Positions 22,815 to 33,183 of a stretch of 64,000 nt of DNA are shown here, one piece after another. Origin of the DNA: Cercophora sp. LCS_1 (lineage: Eukaryota > Ascomycota > Sordariomycetes > Sordariales > Lasiosphaeriaceae); assembly GCA_036250225.1 (NCBI GenBank), contig JAPZLL010000028.1:124001-188000 (forward strand), in the 5' to 3' direction. Made by a program: the position numbers and the translations under genes. The stretch's first letter is position 1. The number at the start of each line of letters is the position of its first letter. The notes under the pieces were generated by a model. That model saw nothing but the letters and a program-made list of their open reading frames with translations. It had not been told where the DNA came from and did not search any database.

Positions 22815-23292
22815 TTACACCACAAAACGCCCTTCCTTCCAGGCCGGGGGTCGTTGACGTCGTGACCGTCGGTTGAACGCCCTTGAAAAAGTATACCAAA
22901 CGAGGAAGACGACGAAGAAGAATCCAAACATGGCCCTCAAGGGAAGCAGAATGTCCCAGACGCTAGGCTGTGCAGGATATCGTGGTTAGTAGAGACACTT
23001 GGCACCCTGGCGAGTTAGGAGGAGGCACGCTCACCCCAAGCTCTTCGTCTCTTGCGGTGAGCTGGCCGGTGCGACCGTCATTGCTGGTCCTGACAAGCTT
23101 GTCGTCTTTAAAAATGTCGCATACTGCTTCCGCCGTCCGCACTATCGTGATGAATCTAGGTTCAGGCGTTACGGTGACGGTGGCCAGCGTGCGCAGGATC
23201 TCGGTGGTGGTGGCCATTGGTGCATGTGTGGCTGCAAGGTGGAGGGAGACAAGCGAGAGACTCGTGAACTGGTCGACGGGAGTGGCAGACAT
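22815..23292 (-). CDS. Small tail-anchored membrane protein, unknown function
   Basis: Two exons, 23292-23035 and 22967-22815, joined by a 67-nt GTGAGC..ACAG intron with CTAACC, encode about 136 residues. The start ATCACCATGTCT has good context; an upstream in-frame ATG at 23382 would add 30 residues. Exon 1 is hydrophilic with LRTLATVTVTPEPRFITIV. Exon 2 carries one strongly hydrophobic helix (AMFGFFFVVFLVWYTFS), followed by a very basic tail (RAFNRRSRRQR). This layout predicts a tail-anchored or single-pass protein of the ER or mitochondrial outer membrane with a positive tail. I do not recognise the family. The reading frame only appears once the intron is removed, so a simple frame scan would miss the membrane segment. 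Confidence 0.7.
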
Positions 23293-23705
23293 GGTGATCT
23301 CGATGAGCTGTCGGGTATTTAGAATTCTATGCGACGTGGACAAACGATTGCGAGCGGACAATGAAGCTGCGAGGTCTTCCAAAAGAGTGCAAATATGCAG
23401 AGTTGCTTGTCGGTCGTTGGAATTTCAGAGCAGCCAGCGAGAGGCTGCGTAGAACTCATGGTTCCTTCCTCTGCGAGCGCTTGGGAGAGGCACCCGCGAG
23501 TCTGTTCTTCCCCGTTTCAAATCACCGCGGTCGTGCCTTCCACATCCCCCGGACCAAGTCGCATCTTCCATTGGTAGGCGGACTGTCCTCTCCGCGGGCA
23601 GGCGGGGACATGTCCCGTTTTTGCAAGAGCAGGTCTCAACTCACTTCCGTGGCGGCGTTTCATGGTCCCAAGGAAATTGCGCCACTGAATATCCCCTCAT
23701 CAGGA

Positions 23706-23975
23706 ATGTTTTCCACTCTCTATCATGGCGCAAGATCTGGGAACATCCAACCAACTCTTTTGCCGTTTGGCAGCGGCGGGCTGTTTGGCGCCCCTACGAA
23801 CTCTCAACCAGGCGGTGGCATATTCGGCGGCAGTGGGCTCAGCGGCGGCGGCTATTTCGGAGCCGGTACAACAACTCGGTCGGGCGGCGGGCTTTTCGGC
23901 AACACTGGAACAAGTCAGCAGGGTATTCGCACGCACATTCAAAACTATTATTTCCAATTGGCGCGTCATACTTGA
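23706..23975 (+). other. Orphan FG/Gly-rich reading frame, possible decayed exon
   Basis: The frame contains phenylalanine-glycine repeats: SGGLFGAP, GGGIFGGSG, GGGYFGAG and SGGGLFGNTG. It resembles the tail of the BTB gene 2.7 kb downstream (GGLFSNNG, GLFGRP, GVFGGSGGNS). A GTATTC that could be a donor follows at about 23924, but I cannot link it to a complete gene: the next gene runs on the opposite strand. It may be a remnant of a duplicated BTB-type gene or an N-terminal exon of a gene I cannot assemble. Confidence 0.3.
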
Positions 23976-24114
23976 CGGATTGTCCATCTCAATCAACGCT
24001 GGTGAGCACGCACCTACGCGGAGGAGAATTGGTTTCTCAGATGACTTGAGATTTGTCAGTCGTTAGCGACATAAACATCTCTCGAACTCGAAGTCGTCAT
24101 CGGGCACCCGGAGC

Positions 24115-25080
24115 TCAAGATGGACATCCAAACTGGATCGGAGCCGTCGAGGCAGCGTGTGCCCCGAAGCCAACGACAATCCCGGCAAAGGTCAGCTGGA
24201 AAAGAATAGCCCCCAAAAGCACCACCACTCTCCGAGCCTGAAGCATGCGTACAGGCGTCTTTTTCCTCCTCGGAGACCGCGCTCGCTGAGTTTGCAAAGC
24301 TTCAAAAGGAATCCCCCCGAGTGCAATACCATCCACCACATAATTTCCACGATCGTGCCGGCTTCGAATACCTGTTGGAATGGCGACGTCCTCCCAGTCT
24401 TCGCCCACAGAGTCCGACCGCCTCTCTGCCCTTTGATCCCTACTGCGGTAGTGCCGGCCATCTCGGCGCGAGCTGGCCCCCTCCAGCTCCTCAAGCTCTT
24501 CCGGGGCCATGTCCCATATCTTTTTCCTGCCGCGTACAGACAACGGATACAGCGTTGACAAGGTTGCGATGATGACGGATATGGCTGTCAAGCAGATTCC
24601 CCATATTCCTACCGTGTTGTGGCTCGTATCTGCGACGTAAATGGCGACGCTCAGGAGAATAAACGCAATGGCCATCTCGACGCCGGCAACGGCAAACTGC
24701 GCAATGATGAACGGTCGGTATTCCTTGAACTCGGCCACCTGATCGTCGTCTCGCTTGCCATAGAGGATGATGTGGATCGTGATCAGTACCAGCGGTACGT
24801 TGAGAAAGAGGTGCGAGGAGGTCGCTAGCAGAGCTTGCAGTCGCGTGTTGGGGCATTGGATGATGAGCTGCGTCGCAAGTGTGATGCCACCCGCAAAGGT
24901 AGCAACAGGGATGACGGCGTCCACGATCTGGGTATATGCTGATTTGGGTCGCTGGACGTATCCGGTCCATGCCACGCGGCGAGGTTCAGGCACATGAGCA
25001 AACCTGACTCTCTCAGTGTCGTCGATTCGGCGAGAACTGTGGCGTCGACTTTGCGATTGGCGATCGCCCTTTGAAGACAT
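24115..25080 (-). CDS. Multi-pass membrane protein of unknown function
   Basis: A single frame of 321 codons. The N-terminus is basic and Ser/Arg-rich. Four hydrophobic helices follow at residues about 50-72 (DAVIPVATFAGGITLATQLI), 88-106 (LFLNVPLVLITIHIILYG), 124-150 (FIIAQFAVAGVEMAIAFILL) and 158-180 (GIWGICLTAISVIIATLSTL). Then comes a cytosolic charged loop (EELEELEGASSRRDGRHYRS) and a last helix at about 286-310 (VVVLLGAILFQLTFAGIVVG). Five helices place the ends on opposite sides of a membrane. I recognise no transporter or enzyme signature. The stop at 24115 lies close to the FG-rich frame on the other strand. Confidence 0.7.
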   Translation of the reverse strand: MSSKGDRQSQSRRHSSRRIDDTERVRFAHVPEPRRVAWTGYVQRPKSAYTQIVDAVIPVATFAGGITLATQLIIQCPNTRLQALLATSSHLFLNVPLVLITIHIILYGKRDDDQVAEFKEYRPFIIAQFAVAGVEMAIAFILLSVAIYVADTSHNTVGIWGICLTAISVIIATLSTLYPLSVRGRKKIWDMAPEELEELEGASSRRDGRHYRSRDQRAERRSDSVGEDWEDVAIPTGIRSRHDRGNYVVDGIALGGIPFEALQTQRARSPRRKKTPVRMLQARRVVVLLGAILFQLTFAGIVVGFGAHAASTAPIQFGCPS

Positions 25081-25626
25081 TTTATATGGAATACTCCCTT
25101 ATCATGGAGAGTTGTACTTGGAAGATGAGAGAACATTTCGGACAGAGCTGATGCGCAACGATGCGGGGTCGTGTCTCGTCCAATAGCAAGGTCGGTTGGA
25201 TCGAGGTCTGCCAGCCTTGTACTACATGCACCCTTTGACACGATTCCCTGGGAAGGTACTCGAGCAAATTCAAAGGTATCAATGATGGAAAGAGGCGGAG
25301 GTAGCAAACTTACGTGGAACCTTGATAGTGCTGCCTCAGGCGTTGAGGCAGGCCCCACCAAGCACTTGACGGCAACCACCCAGGAAACGCCTTCCTATTT
25401 TATCCCATCTTGGGTCTCGCAGCTCTACCTATTTTCATGTTTTCTGCCACCTGCGACTTTTATCAACCAGCGACGTCGCAAGCTTGCACAACCCCTGCCA
25501 GGACGCCAGCCCAAATCTGAAATCAGACCGTCGCAACTTGGCTGCGCTCTAGTCAACAGCAATAGCAGCAACCTCAGCGGAAACCAGCGAGCGCCTACTT
25601 GACGAACCAAGCGCAAACAAAGCAAT

Positions 25627-27055
25627 ATGGCAATGTCTTTTCCCAAGAAAGACGAGGCTTGCTTCGACGAGTCGTAAGTACCACATGTCCGGATCGGCGA
25701 CACCGCCTTGTGTAATGCGTTCTCAAAACTCACTACTCCAAGCATTTTCGCCGGCTCCGCGCCGTTCGCACCGTCCCCAACCACCAACCTTCAGTTCAGA
25801 GAGGGCGTCCCCCTTCTCGTCCACTCTACGTTCCTTCGGCTGTACCCAAAACTTTCGGTCAACACCCTCAACAATGTCTCCCAGAGTGCCGGCCATGTCC
25901 TCGTCAACTACCTCTATACTGGCACCTATCAGACGCTCAAATGGAGGGGCCCCGCAACCGGAGACGAGGAAGCGGTTGCCAAGCTGAAGATAGGCTTCGA
26001 GGTGTACGCCACCGCACGTCGTTTCGAACTCGGTGGCCTCGAGGAGCTTGCCAAAGAGGAGATTACTCGTCTCAGCGAGACCCTGGACGGTTTGAGCCTC
26101 ATCAGTGTCATCAGCGAGGTGCATCCCGTCCCATACGGTCAGGACACTTGGCTACCCTTCTTTTTAAAAGGTGCCATCAAGGCCGCATTCAAGAGGTCGA
26201 TGGCAATCGCCAAGTCGGAGGGACAAGACTCGGGGGAAAGTGAGCGCTGGGGGTTGTCCATCGCCAAAAACATCTTTGAAGCTGCGTTGGAGGCACACCG
26301 CGAGATCCTGGATGCCTCTTCAATTGCAGCTAGTCCAACCCGGCTGCAGCGGGAGGGTAACGAGACCGAGAACCAGAGACCTGCCGCAGTCGAGGAGAAG
26401 AAAAAAGGGTATGCCAACTTAGTTGCTCATGCCCGCCCCCAACGAAGAAGAGGACGATGAGTCAGACGTCGACTCTCTCAAGCCGCTCGAGGCCACAACA
26501 TATGTTTGGAAGTCCAGTTCGACTGAGGCTGCGGCAAAGCCGATCCCCGCCGTCGGAGGTCTTTTCTCAAACAACGGCGCGACGAACGTAGCAGCAAAAC
26601 CTGGCGGTGGCCTCTCCCCCGCGATGGCTGCAACAATGCTAGTTCCTGAAACAACAACAGGCGCGGCAGACGATATAGCGACACCGGTTATCCCGGGCTT
26701 TAGCACTTTCCTCGCCGACAGCACAACACTAGCTACGATAAAATCACTCTCCGCTGCCAGAGCCCTTCGCAGCAGCAGCAGCGCAGCCCCGACCCTACCA
26801 AAGCCAGCCTCGGATTACTACATACCCGGCATAAACACCCGCCCATTCGCCCCTACGATTCTCCCAGACAGCGGCAACATTGGGCTCTTTGGTCGCCCCC
26901 AAAAACATGCTCTCCATGATGCCGCTGTTGGGCAAGTATTCAAGCGACGAGCTGCGGCTGGTAACGGTGGGGATACTCAGACAGGTGCTGGGGTTTTCGG
27001 CGGGAGTGGTGGGAATTCGCTCAGCAAGCAGGAGACCGGGTTCAATTGGGAGTAA
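25627..27055 (+). CDS. BTB/POZ-like domain protein with FG/Gly-rich tail
   Basis: Exon 1 is 25627-25673; a 69-nt GTAAGT..CAAG intron leads to 25743. The BTB-like fold is seen in IFAGSAPF, VHSTFLRLYPKLSV, GHVLVNYLYTGTY and the following helices (KIGFEVYATARRFELGGLEE), as in fungal BTB proteins that often recruit partners or Cul3-type ligases. The frame ends at 26460, but a second frame from 26423 carries an acidic stretch (NEEEDDESDVDS) and an FG/Gly-rich tail (GGLFSNNG, GAGVFGGSGG, FNWE) up to 27055. Joining them needs either a one-nucleotide correction at the A6G3 run near 26401-26409, or a GTATGC intron ending at 26517, which keeps frame but removes the acidic part. Partner and function are unknown. 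Confidence 0.65.
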
Positions 27056-27546
27056 CAGAACTTGAGACTAGGATTGGCCGGGTTAGGGACGGATACATGC
27101 TTGGGCGTATAACTTTCCCTTTTTCGTTGTCTGATACGTGTAGTCACACGGCAAATTGATAGACTCTCAAGCAGAGTAGGTACTAATAATCATTTGTAAT
27201 ACCGGGCCCCATCAAAGAAATGAAGTTTGGTAGGGGACAACAACCAAGTGGCAGAGTCGACCTGAGTGAGAGGTGAAGTCAGATCCAGTCCATTTCGGGT
27301 TGGGGGAACAAGTGCCTTGGCATTTGCGAGTGTCCCATCAGGCTTTCATGTGTGGTGGCCTGCCTCGGCATGTCGTCCCGCTCCACAACCCCTGTCCCCC
27401 AACGAGCCGAAAGACGGAGAAGGATCACCGTCACTGCGCCGGTGCATATACACCACCTGTCCGAGCCATGATCGATCATCTCCTTTTTACGTCGCTTTTA
27501 GAACTTGTCATTTCTGGAGGGGCGACATGGTGAAATGTCACACGTC
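27056..27546. other. Intergenic spacer
   Basis: No gene or structured repeat recognised; it holds the 3' end of the BTB gene and the promoter of the thioesterase gene. Confidence 0.5.
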
Positions 27547-28717
27547 ATGGCTTCGGAAAACGATCCCCGGTTGCCCTTCCAGGAGGCATTGAACCTGGTC
27601 AAGCTGCCCTCCGGCACGTCAACACTGGGACCAACGCAGCGGTACATGTCGACGAGGGCTGCGTATATCCCCGGTGTTGAGTTTCCACCCAACCTGCCAC
27701 GACTACATAAAGCCGCGTATGGAGGCGTTGTCTACGGCCAAGCAGCGTTTGCTGCGTGCAAGGCGTATCGGGAGTTGGAAGATCACAAGGGGACGAAACC
27801 GGAGGACAGACTCGGCCTTCATGTATGAGACTCCCCGGTGTAGTCGTGATGATTGCTGACCGAAACAGACGGTGCATGGATACTTCACAGCAATCGGCCG
27901 CGATGATCGACCTTACATCTACGAGGTCGCGCCGGCAACAACCTCCCGCACCTTCAGCACAGTCTCAGTGATGGCATACCAGGCATCTGTCCCGAGCACT
28001 AACTCGCAGCTCGACAACTTCCCGCTCAAGGACGCTTCACTCCCGGTAGGAACCACGGCATTTTCCGGGATGTGCTCCTTCAAAGCGGCCGAGCCTCACA
28101 GCAACGACATCTCCAAGCAAGAGGACTCGGCGCAGAAGCGATACGCCTCCATCCTAGGTACCAGACGACCAGAGGAGTGGCCACCAGCACCGCCGGTTGA
28201 CATTGATGCGCTGAAAGAGCTCGACCTCGAGGAGATGAAGGGCGTGGGCACCTTCCCCGTTGTTGACATGAAGAAGGTCGACATGACGGCCTACAATGAG
28301 GGCAAGCCGTACCATGAGCGCATCGAGTTGGTTCTCTATCGGTTGCTGAAGCCGCTTCCGTCAGACGGGACAGACGGGTACGACGCCAATGCGCACATCG
28401 TTGCGCACGCTTTCACGATTGACCGCAACGGGCTGTTGATGGCAGGAAACCACCTGGGATTCGGCTACTCGTTTGGCAGAGTTGCCAGTCTGAGCTACAC
28501 GTTCACCGTCCATGTCAACGCGGATGAGGCGGTGATGCGGGAGGGTGAAGATGAGTGGTGGATTCAGGAGCTGTCGTTCCCACGCGCAGGGGCGGGGAGG
28601 GGCATCGTCATGAGCAAGGTTTGGAGCCCGCAGGGGCTGCACGTCGCGACCGAGTACCAGGACGGGTTGATCCGGGTTTTCGAGGACCGATCAGGGAAGC
28701 AGCAGGGCAAACTGTAG
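27547..28717 (+). CDS. TesB-type acyl-CoA thioesterase (double hotdog), divergent
   Basis: Two exons, 27547-27822 and 27869-28717, separated by a 46-nt GTATGA..ACAG intron with CTGAC, give 374 residues. Family enzymes hydrolyse acyl-CoA to fatty acid and CoA, often in peroxisomes. Visible family traits: KAAYGGVVYGQAAFAACKAY in the first hotdog, VHGYFTAIGRDDRPYIYEV, and the second-hotdog end GRGIVMSKVWSPQGLHVATE followed by YQDGLIRV. The Gln of the E. coli TesB triad corresponds to the Q in YQDG. The motif that carries the catalytic Asp (SxDH in relatives) reads AGNHLGFGYS here, so Asn seems to replace Asp, and the Thr position appears to be Ser (QELSFPRAG). The C-terminus GKL is close to, but not, a canonical PTS1. 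The thioesterase-like fold is likely; activity is less sure. Confidence 0.82.
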
Positions 28718-28800
28718 AATAGAACCTGCCGTTGCAAATAGAAACAGAACCAAAGAATTAGACCAGCGCATGAGACGAACAAGCGCGCAGGACCAAACAG

Positions 28801-28909
28801 CCAATGCCTGCACGTGCCAGCGCACATGACGCGCTAGGCCCAATATGGCAAAGACCTTGGGAATGCTGGCTGTTGCTCGGCTCCAACGTCAATCAGGCCA
28901 TTTTCCAAT
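28801..28909 (+). promoter_or_regulatory. Three CCAAT boxes and an E-box upstream of COX4
   Basis: CCAAT occurs at 28801, 28840 and 28905, within 170 bp of the COX4 start, plus a palindromic CACGTG at 28811-28816. CCAAT boxes bound by the HAP/CBC complex commonly control respiratory genes in fungi. Function here is inferred from position and spacing. Confidence 0.5.
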
Positions 28910-28967
28910 CCGACAGCTCCCTTTTGCACAAACACCAAACCGCCGTCCTCAATTGCACGTCGCCGCC

Positions 28968-29950
28968 ATGTTTTTGCAACGCACCGCTGTGGCCGTCGCG
29001 CGCCGCGCCGCTGTGGCTCCTGCTCTCCGTCGCAGCCTGGCCACCACCGTCGTTCGCCGTAAGTTGCAGCAGTCCCGGCGATCCGCGAAAATTCGAGGGG
29101 AGGAGGAGCCCGCAAAATCTCGCACCGAGAGCTGCCTCATCGCCCACCTCGCCCCGGCCGCCACAACCCAATTGGGCCCGAGCAAGTCGCTAACTGAATA
29201 TTTTCCGGTTTTCTAGGTGACGCCGTTTCCGAGTCGTCGGGCCAGACCAAGATCAAGCAGTTCCACGGTACGCACAACCATCGCATTTCCCGGGAATCCG
29301 TTGCGTCATGCCCCGGCACTTGATGTCAATTGGGCCGGAGCAGAGCTGGGAGACCGGGATGGAGCTCTGGGCCGAACAATTGGCCGTGGGGTCCAGACGA
29401 AGGAGCAGAGCTAACCATTGTCTCGCGTTTCAGAGATCAAGACGGCAGATGACCTTCTCGGCCCCGGTGCTGCCCCCAGCACTGTCCCCACCGATGTCGA
29501 GCAGGCGACCGGTCTCGAGCGTCTCGAAATTCTCGGCAAGATGGAGGGTGTTGATATCTTCGACATGAGGCCGCTGGACGCCTCGCGCAAGGGTAGGACC
29601 GAATATCGCCGGAGACAAAGGCGTTGGGCTGATATGGGATAGGAACTCTCGAGAACCCCATTCTCGTCCGCTCCGCCGGCGACGAGCAGATGGCTGGCTG
29701 CACCGGCTACCCCGCCGACTCTCACAACGTCATCTGGCTCGGCGTATGTTTTTGGCCCTCGGGATGGAGGGGAAGTGCTAACTGGATGCAGATGAGCCGT
29801 GAGCGCCCCGTCGAGCGATGCCCCGAGTGCGGCAGCGTCTACAAGATGAACTACGTTGGCGCCGAGGACGACCACCACGGCCACGGCCACCACCACGGCT
29901 TCGAGGAGCCCAAGACTCTCGCCGACTACGTCAAGCCTGAATACTGGTAA
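28968..29950 (+). CDS. COX4: Cytochrome c oxidase subunit 4 (Zn-binding; mammalian Vb homologue)
   Basis: Five exons, 28968-29058, 29217-29267, 29434-29592, 29643-29743 and 29792-29950, sum to 186 residues, a normal length. A nuclear-encoded peripheral subunit of complex IV on the matrix side. Residues 1-30 form a typical mitochondrial presequence (MFLQRTAVAVARRAAVAPAL). The core reads KTADDLLGPGA, LERLEILGKMEGVDIFDM, NPILVRSAGDEQMAGCTGYP, HNVIWLG and ERCPECGSVYKMNYVG. The Cys residues of CTGYP and CPEC are the expected zinc ligands. A His-rich stretch (EDDHHGHGHHHGFEEP) precedes the end TLADYVKPEYW. All splice sites are GT..AG and keep frame. Introns 1 and 2 are about 160 nt, the others near 50. 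Confidence 0.95.
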
Positions 29951-30275
29951 AGACGAGGCGGCGGCAGTGTTGGAACGGTATGGGCATAGACTGGCGATGC
30001 AATGGGTTAGGGAGGCTTGTAGAATACGGGGCAGTCAAGCTGTATAGATTCTTCTATGTCTCTGAGCCTGGCTTGGTGCTTTGGATATGGCGACTTTGCA
30101 GTTCTTGTGTGTCCATGCCCGCCCTGCAGCCGCTTACGGTCTAGGGGACTTGACTGGCTCTGCCTGAAGCACCGCCCGCGACCCTATTCCAGGTGTCTTC
30201 AGAGCGAGCATTCCAGCATCAGCCCTTGCCCCGAGTTGTAGCATGCGTAGATATTCTTCATGACCCAGCCAGCCC

Positions 30276-30764
30276 TCAACCCTCCTCATCACCAAAACTC
30301 AACTTGATCTTCTTTGCCTTTTTCTTCCCCTTTACCCCTTTGACCCCCTTTTCCTCCTTGTCTTTCTCCTCCTCCTCCTGCTCCCCACCAACAACCCGTC
30401 CAACCTTTCTTTTCTTCCTCCCACCAACCTCAACCCCTTTATCGTCCTTCCCATCCTTCCCCTCTTCTCCCGTCCCCTCTTTACTCTCCCCTTTCCCCTC
30501 GGAGCCTTCCCCGTTTGTTACATCCTCCCGATTATCAGAAGTCACAGCACCATCAACCCCAACCTTGACATCAACAACGTTCCCCTCCTCGTCGACAACA
30601 ATAGGCGCGTCTTCAGCTTCGGCGCTCCCGGACCGTTGTTTGGTAGGGCGTCGTTGCGCTGCGAGGATGGGATCGGGTCCGGAGGGGGTTTCGCCCCGCA
30701 GCCGGGCGAGGAAGGGAGGGAGGGTGGAGGAGTAGTGGAGGTTTTTAGGGGTTATTTTTGACAT
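30276..30764 (-). CDS. DUF4604 / KIAA1143-like nuclear basic-acidic protein
   Basis: An intronless frame of 162 residues when started at the ATG at 30764; an upstream in-frame ATG at 30860 would add 32 residues of leader-like sequence. The N-terminus MSKITPKNLHYSSTLPPFLA matches the conserved start of DUF4604 proteins (N-x-Y then PPFLxxLR), and GETPSGPDPILAAQRRP follows. The remainder is low complexity: acidic (EAEDAPIVVDEEGNVVDVKV) and then Glu/Lys/Gly-rich with basic KGKKKAKKIKLSF at the end. Human KIAA1143 shares the N-terminal motif; its function is poorly known. The charge pattern suggests a nuclear or RNA-associated protein, which is inference. Confidence 0.82.
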   Translation of the reverse strand: MSKITPKNLHYSSTLPPFLARLRGETPSGPDPILAAQRRPTKQRSGSAEAEDAPIVVDEEGNVVDVKVGVDGAVTSDNREDVTNGEGSEGKGESKEGTGEEGKDGKDDKGVEVGGRKKRKVGRVVGGEQEEEEKDKEEKGVKGVKGKKKAKKIKLSFGDEEG

Positions 30765-33183
30765 TTTGCCGTTCGTTTTGTTTGGGGTTGGAGGCAGGTT
30801 GTGGAGGAGGTTGTCTCCCGTTTGGTGCCCCGTTTGGCTGGCTCCGTTCGGCCAGGACACTGATTGAGGGTTGGACCGTGGACGAACGGCGTCCGCGCTT
30901 TGTACGATCGCAGCAAGCAGAGTTAGCGCCGTAGTCGCGGCTAGATGGCAGTGCCTCTATGAAGGTTGGAGGAGTGTCGGGGTCGGAGGAGGCACTCGTT
31001 TAACCGCCAAGTGTGTGTTTGCGCAGATCAAGTTCCCTCTGAGGATTGCTGCTGCGGGCGCGGGATGAGGTGCAATTGGTAGTCGTGTCGGCGTCGCTTG
31101 CGGGGAAGAAGGCGGCTCGTGATTTTCGGTTTTGCAGTCGTGACTTTTTTGCAGTTGGGAGGATGGAGGGGCTGTTGCGCTGCAGGACGTTCAAAATCCG
31201 AGGCTTGGAGTTTGGCTGGGATGCCGCGGGCACCCTGCTGGATGGGGCCGTGCACGCGTGTGGCGTCTTTGCTGATGGAGTCTTTCTGGCCTTGAGTCCT
31301 CGCCGCGGTGGACGGTCAACTCTTTACGTTTGGGTTGAAGGAGATCGCAACTGTTTTCTTTGTCTTGCTTTGCCAATTCTTGCCCGTTTGTCACCGTTTT
31401 TTACTGTGGTTGTTGCTCTGATCTGTCTCTTTGCGCCTGTACAAAATATTTGTCTCCAAGACAATACAAGACACGCAATTTGCATGTTAGTGATGCGGGA
31501 GGGTCGCGACTTCCAGTTTCAAGCTTATAATCCAGGAGCCAGGGATGCTGTTACAACACAGTTCTCCTTTTTCACCGAGCAATTCTGTACGGTATTCTCT
31601 TTTTCAGAACGGCCAACTGCGTTGTGTGGCCTGCTTTTTTGTCGCCAGATTGGGATGAGCCCATTCGCTAACATTTTTATGACAGGCCGGCAGCCGCCGC
31701 CACCCGGCAAGTCGCCCACGCAAGGGAAAAGGGGCACAAACAATGGTCGTCTGCTCCAACCACTCGTCGGGCACTGCTGGGATGAACATCATTGCTCTCT
31801 ACTTCACGCCGCCATTGAGATGAACACCCGATGGTGCGTCGGCAAGGGATTTTTTCCAAAGCAATTGGTCAAAACCCAGCATTGCGTCTCACCGCATCGT
31901 CGCCAGCATCGCCGCATTGACATTGATTGGACATGATGATGTTGAGACCAGCTACATAAACATGCCAATAATCGGGTCCCCTTTGCGCCTCAAGCTAATA
32001 CTAGACGCTGTCCGTCCGTCAACCTCCGCTCGCCAGTAGGTATCACCACACCCCCACGCAAGATCCGTCGACTCGCCCGGCGCCCTGGGCAAAGCCGTCT
32101 CCTATTTTATCTGGTATTCAGCACTGTCCTTGACCTGAATCGTGGACTACCACATTCAGGATCCATGGATCAAGCTTGAGAGGTACGTCACCTGGGATGC
32201 TCATGGGAGACACATCAACGAGACCTATCAGGGGGCTTATCTTCAAGCCCCGTACCGGCGGGGTGTCAGCAAAGAAGACGCAGAGCGGGTCGAGAAGTCG
32301 ATGGGCTTGCGGTTCTAAAGGCCGCGGGGGATTCGCCGAGTGAACTTGGCAAATCTGACATGGTGTTTACACCACTTGAATGTCTTTTGATGTCTCTGCT
32401 TATCTCCTGCCCAATTTGGCCGGTAAATCTGGGAATTTGTGGCGTTCTCGGGCTCGAAAAAAGGCAGTTTTGGGCAGAATGTGCTGTTCAGACCTGAAAG
32501 TGCCCATCACACTTTTTTACTAGTATTGAAGCTCGGCTGAACTCGTCTCCAGCGGCACAACCACTACTTCGGTGTCCGAGTTCAGTTCCCCGCCCATTCC
32601 CATTCTAATTACATCTCGTCCAATACAATTTAGACCGAGGAAAGGAAGGTCGTATTCTCCGTTGTCTCCAAAGCAGATTTCCACAATGCCTACCCCTTGA
32701 GCTTTGAAAGGATGCCATATGCGCTAGGCAGCGAGAATAACATAATCCTACACTGCCACCCACCCATATACAATGTGCCGCAGTTAGAGATATGATAGCA
32801 AGGTCTTCCGTGCCGCGGCTGAGATAGAGTACGAGTGTTAGTAAGGATTCGAGCCCAACTTTTCCAGCAGCCTTGTTCTTCCACGAGCTCTGAATGGCAG
32901 TCGCAAAGATAGACGCCAAGGCATCCTCAAATCCATGTAACCTCCTTGTAAAAGAACCTTAACTAAGGAAGAGGCACAGATACGAGCAGAGAGGGGACAA
33001 CACTAGGGTTGGGCTGACTGTCCACTAGAAAGACGCCCGCAGATGGTGGTGGTGATATGCTTAAACATTCAGATTTTATTTAAGAACCCAGCAGAGACCT
33101 TCCATCATCATCATCCCTTCCACCTGGCATTCCATCACAATCAAGCACAAAACATCAACTACCAAAATCCAATTCCAAACACC
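30765..33183. other. Intergenic stretch with uncertain fragments
   Basis: A frame of 296 codons on the plus strand (31046-31936) has no recognisable domain or coding-like composition. The short frame at 32160-32318 is described separately. The end (33040-33183) is a C/A-rich leader for the secreted-protein gene. Nothing else supported. Confidence 0.45.
32160..32318 (+). other. Short coding-like frame, possible terminal exon or gene remnant
   Basis: Fifty-two codons read like a real protein end: DPWIKLERYVTWDAHGRHIN, then ETYQGAYLQAPYRRGVSKED, ending MGLRF and TAA. It is preceded by an intron-like stretch, CTTGACCTGAATCG and ACATTCAG just before 32160, with a possible GTATTC donor about 45 nt upstream. 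I could not find a convincing first exon. The protein family is not recognised. Confidence 0.35.

Noticed and set aside
19888..30764. Biosynthetic gene cluster in the gene-dense core
   Set aside because: No polyketide synthase, NRPS, terpene cyclase or tailoring enzymes; the genes are unrelated housekeeping and orphan genes.
31046..31936. 296-codon open frame on the plus strand
   Set aside because: No domain, biased composition or splice context; the length is possible by chance in GC-rich spacer.
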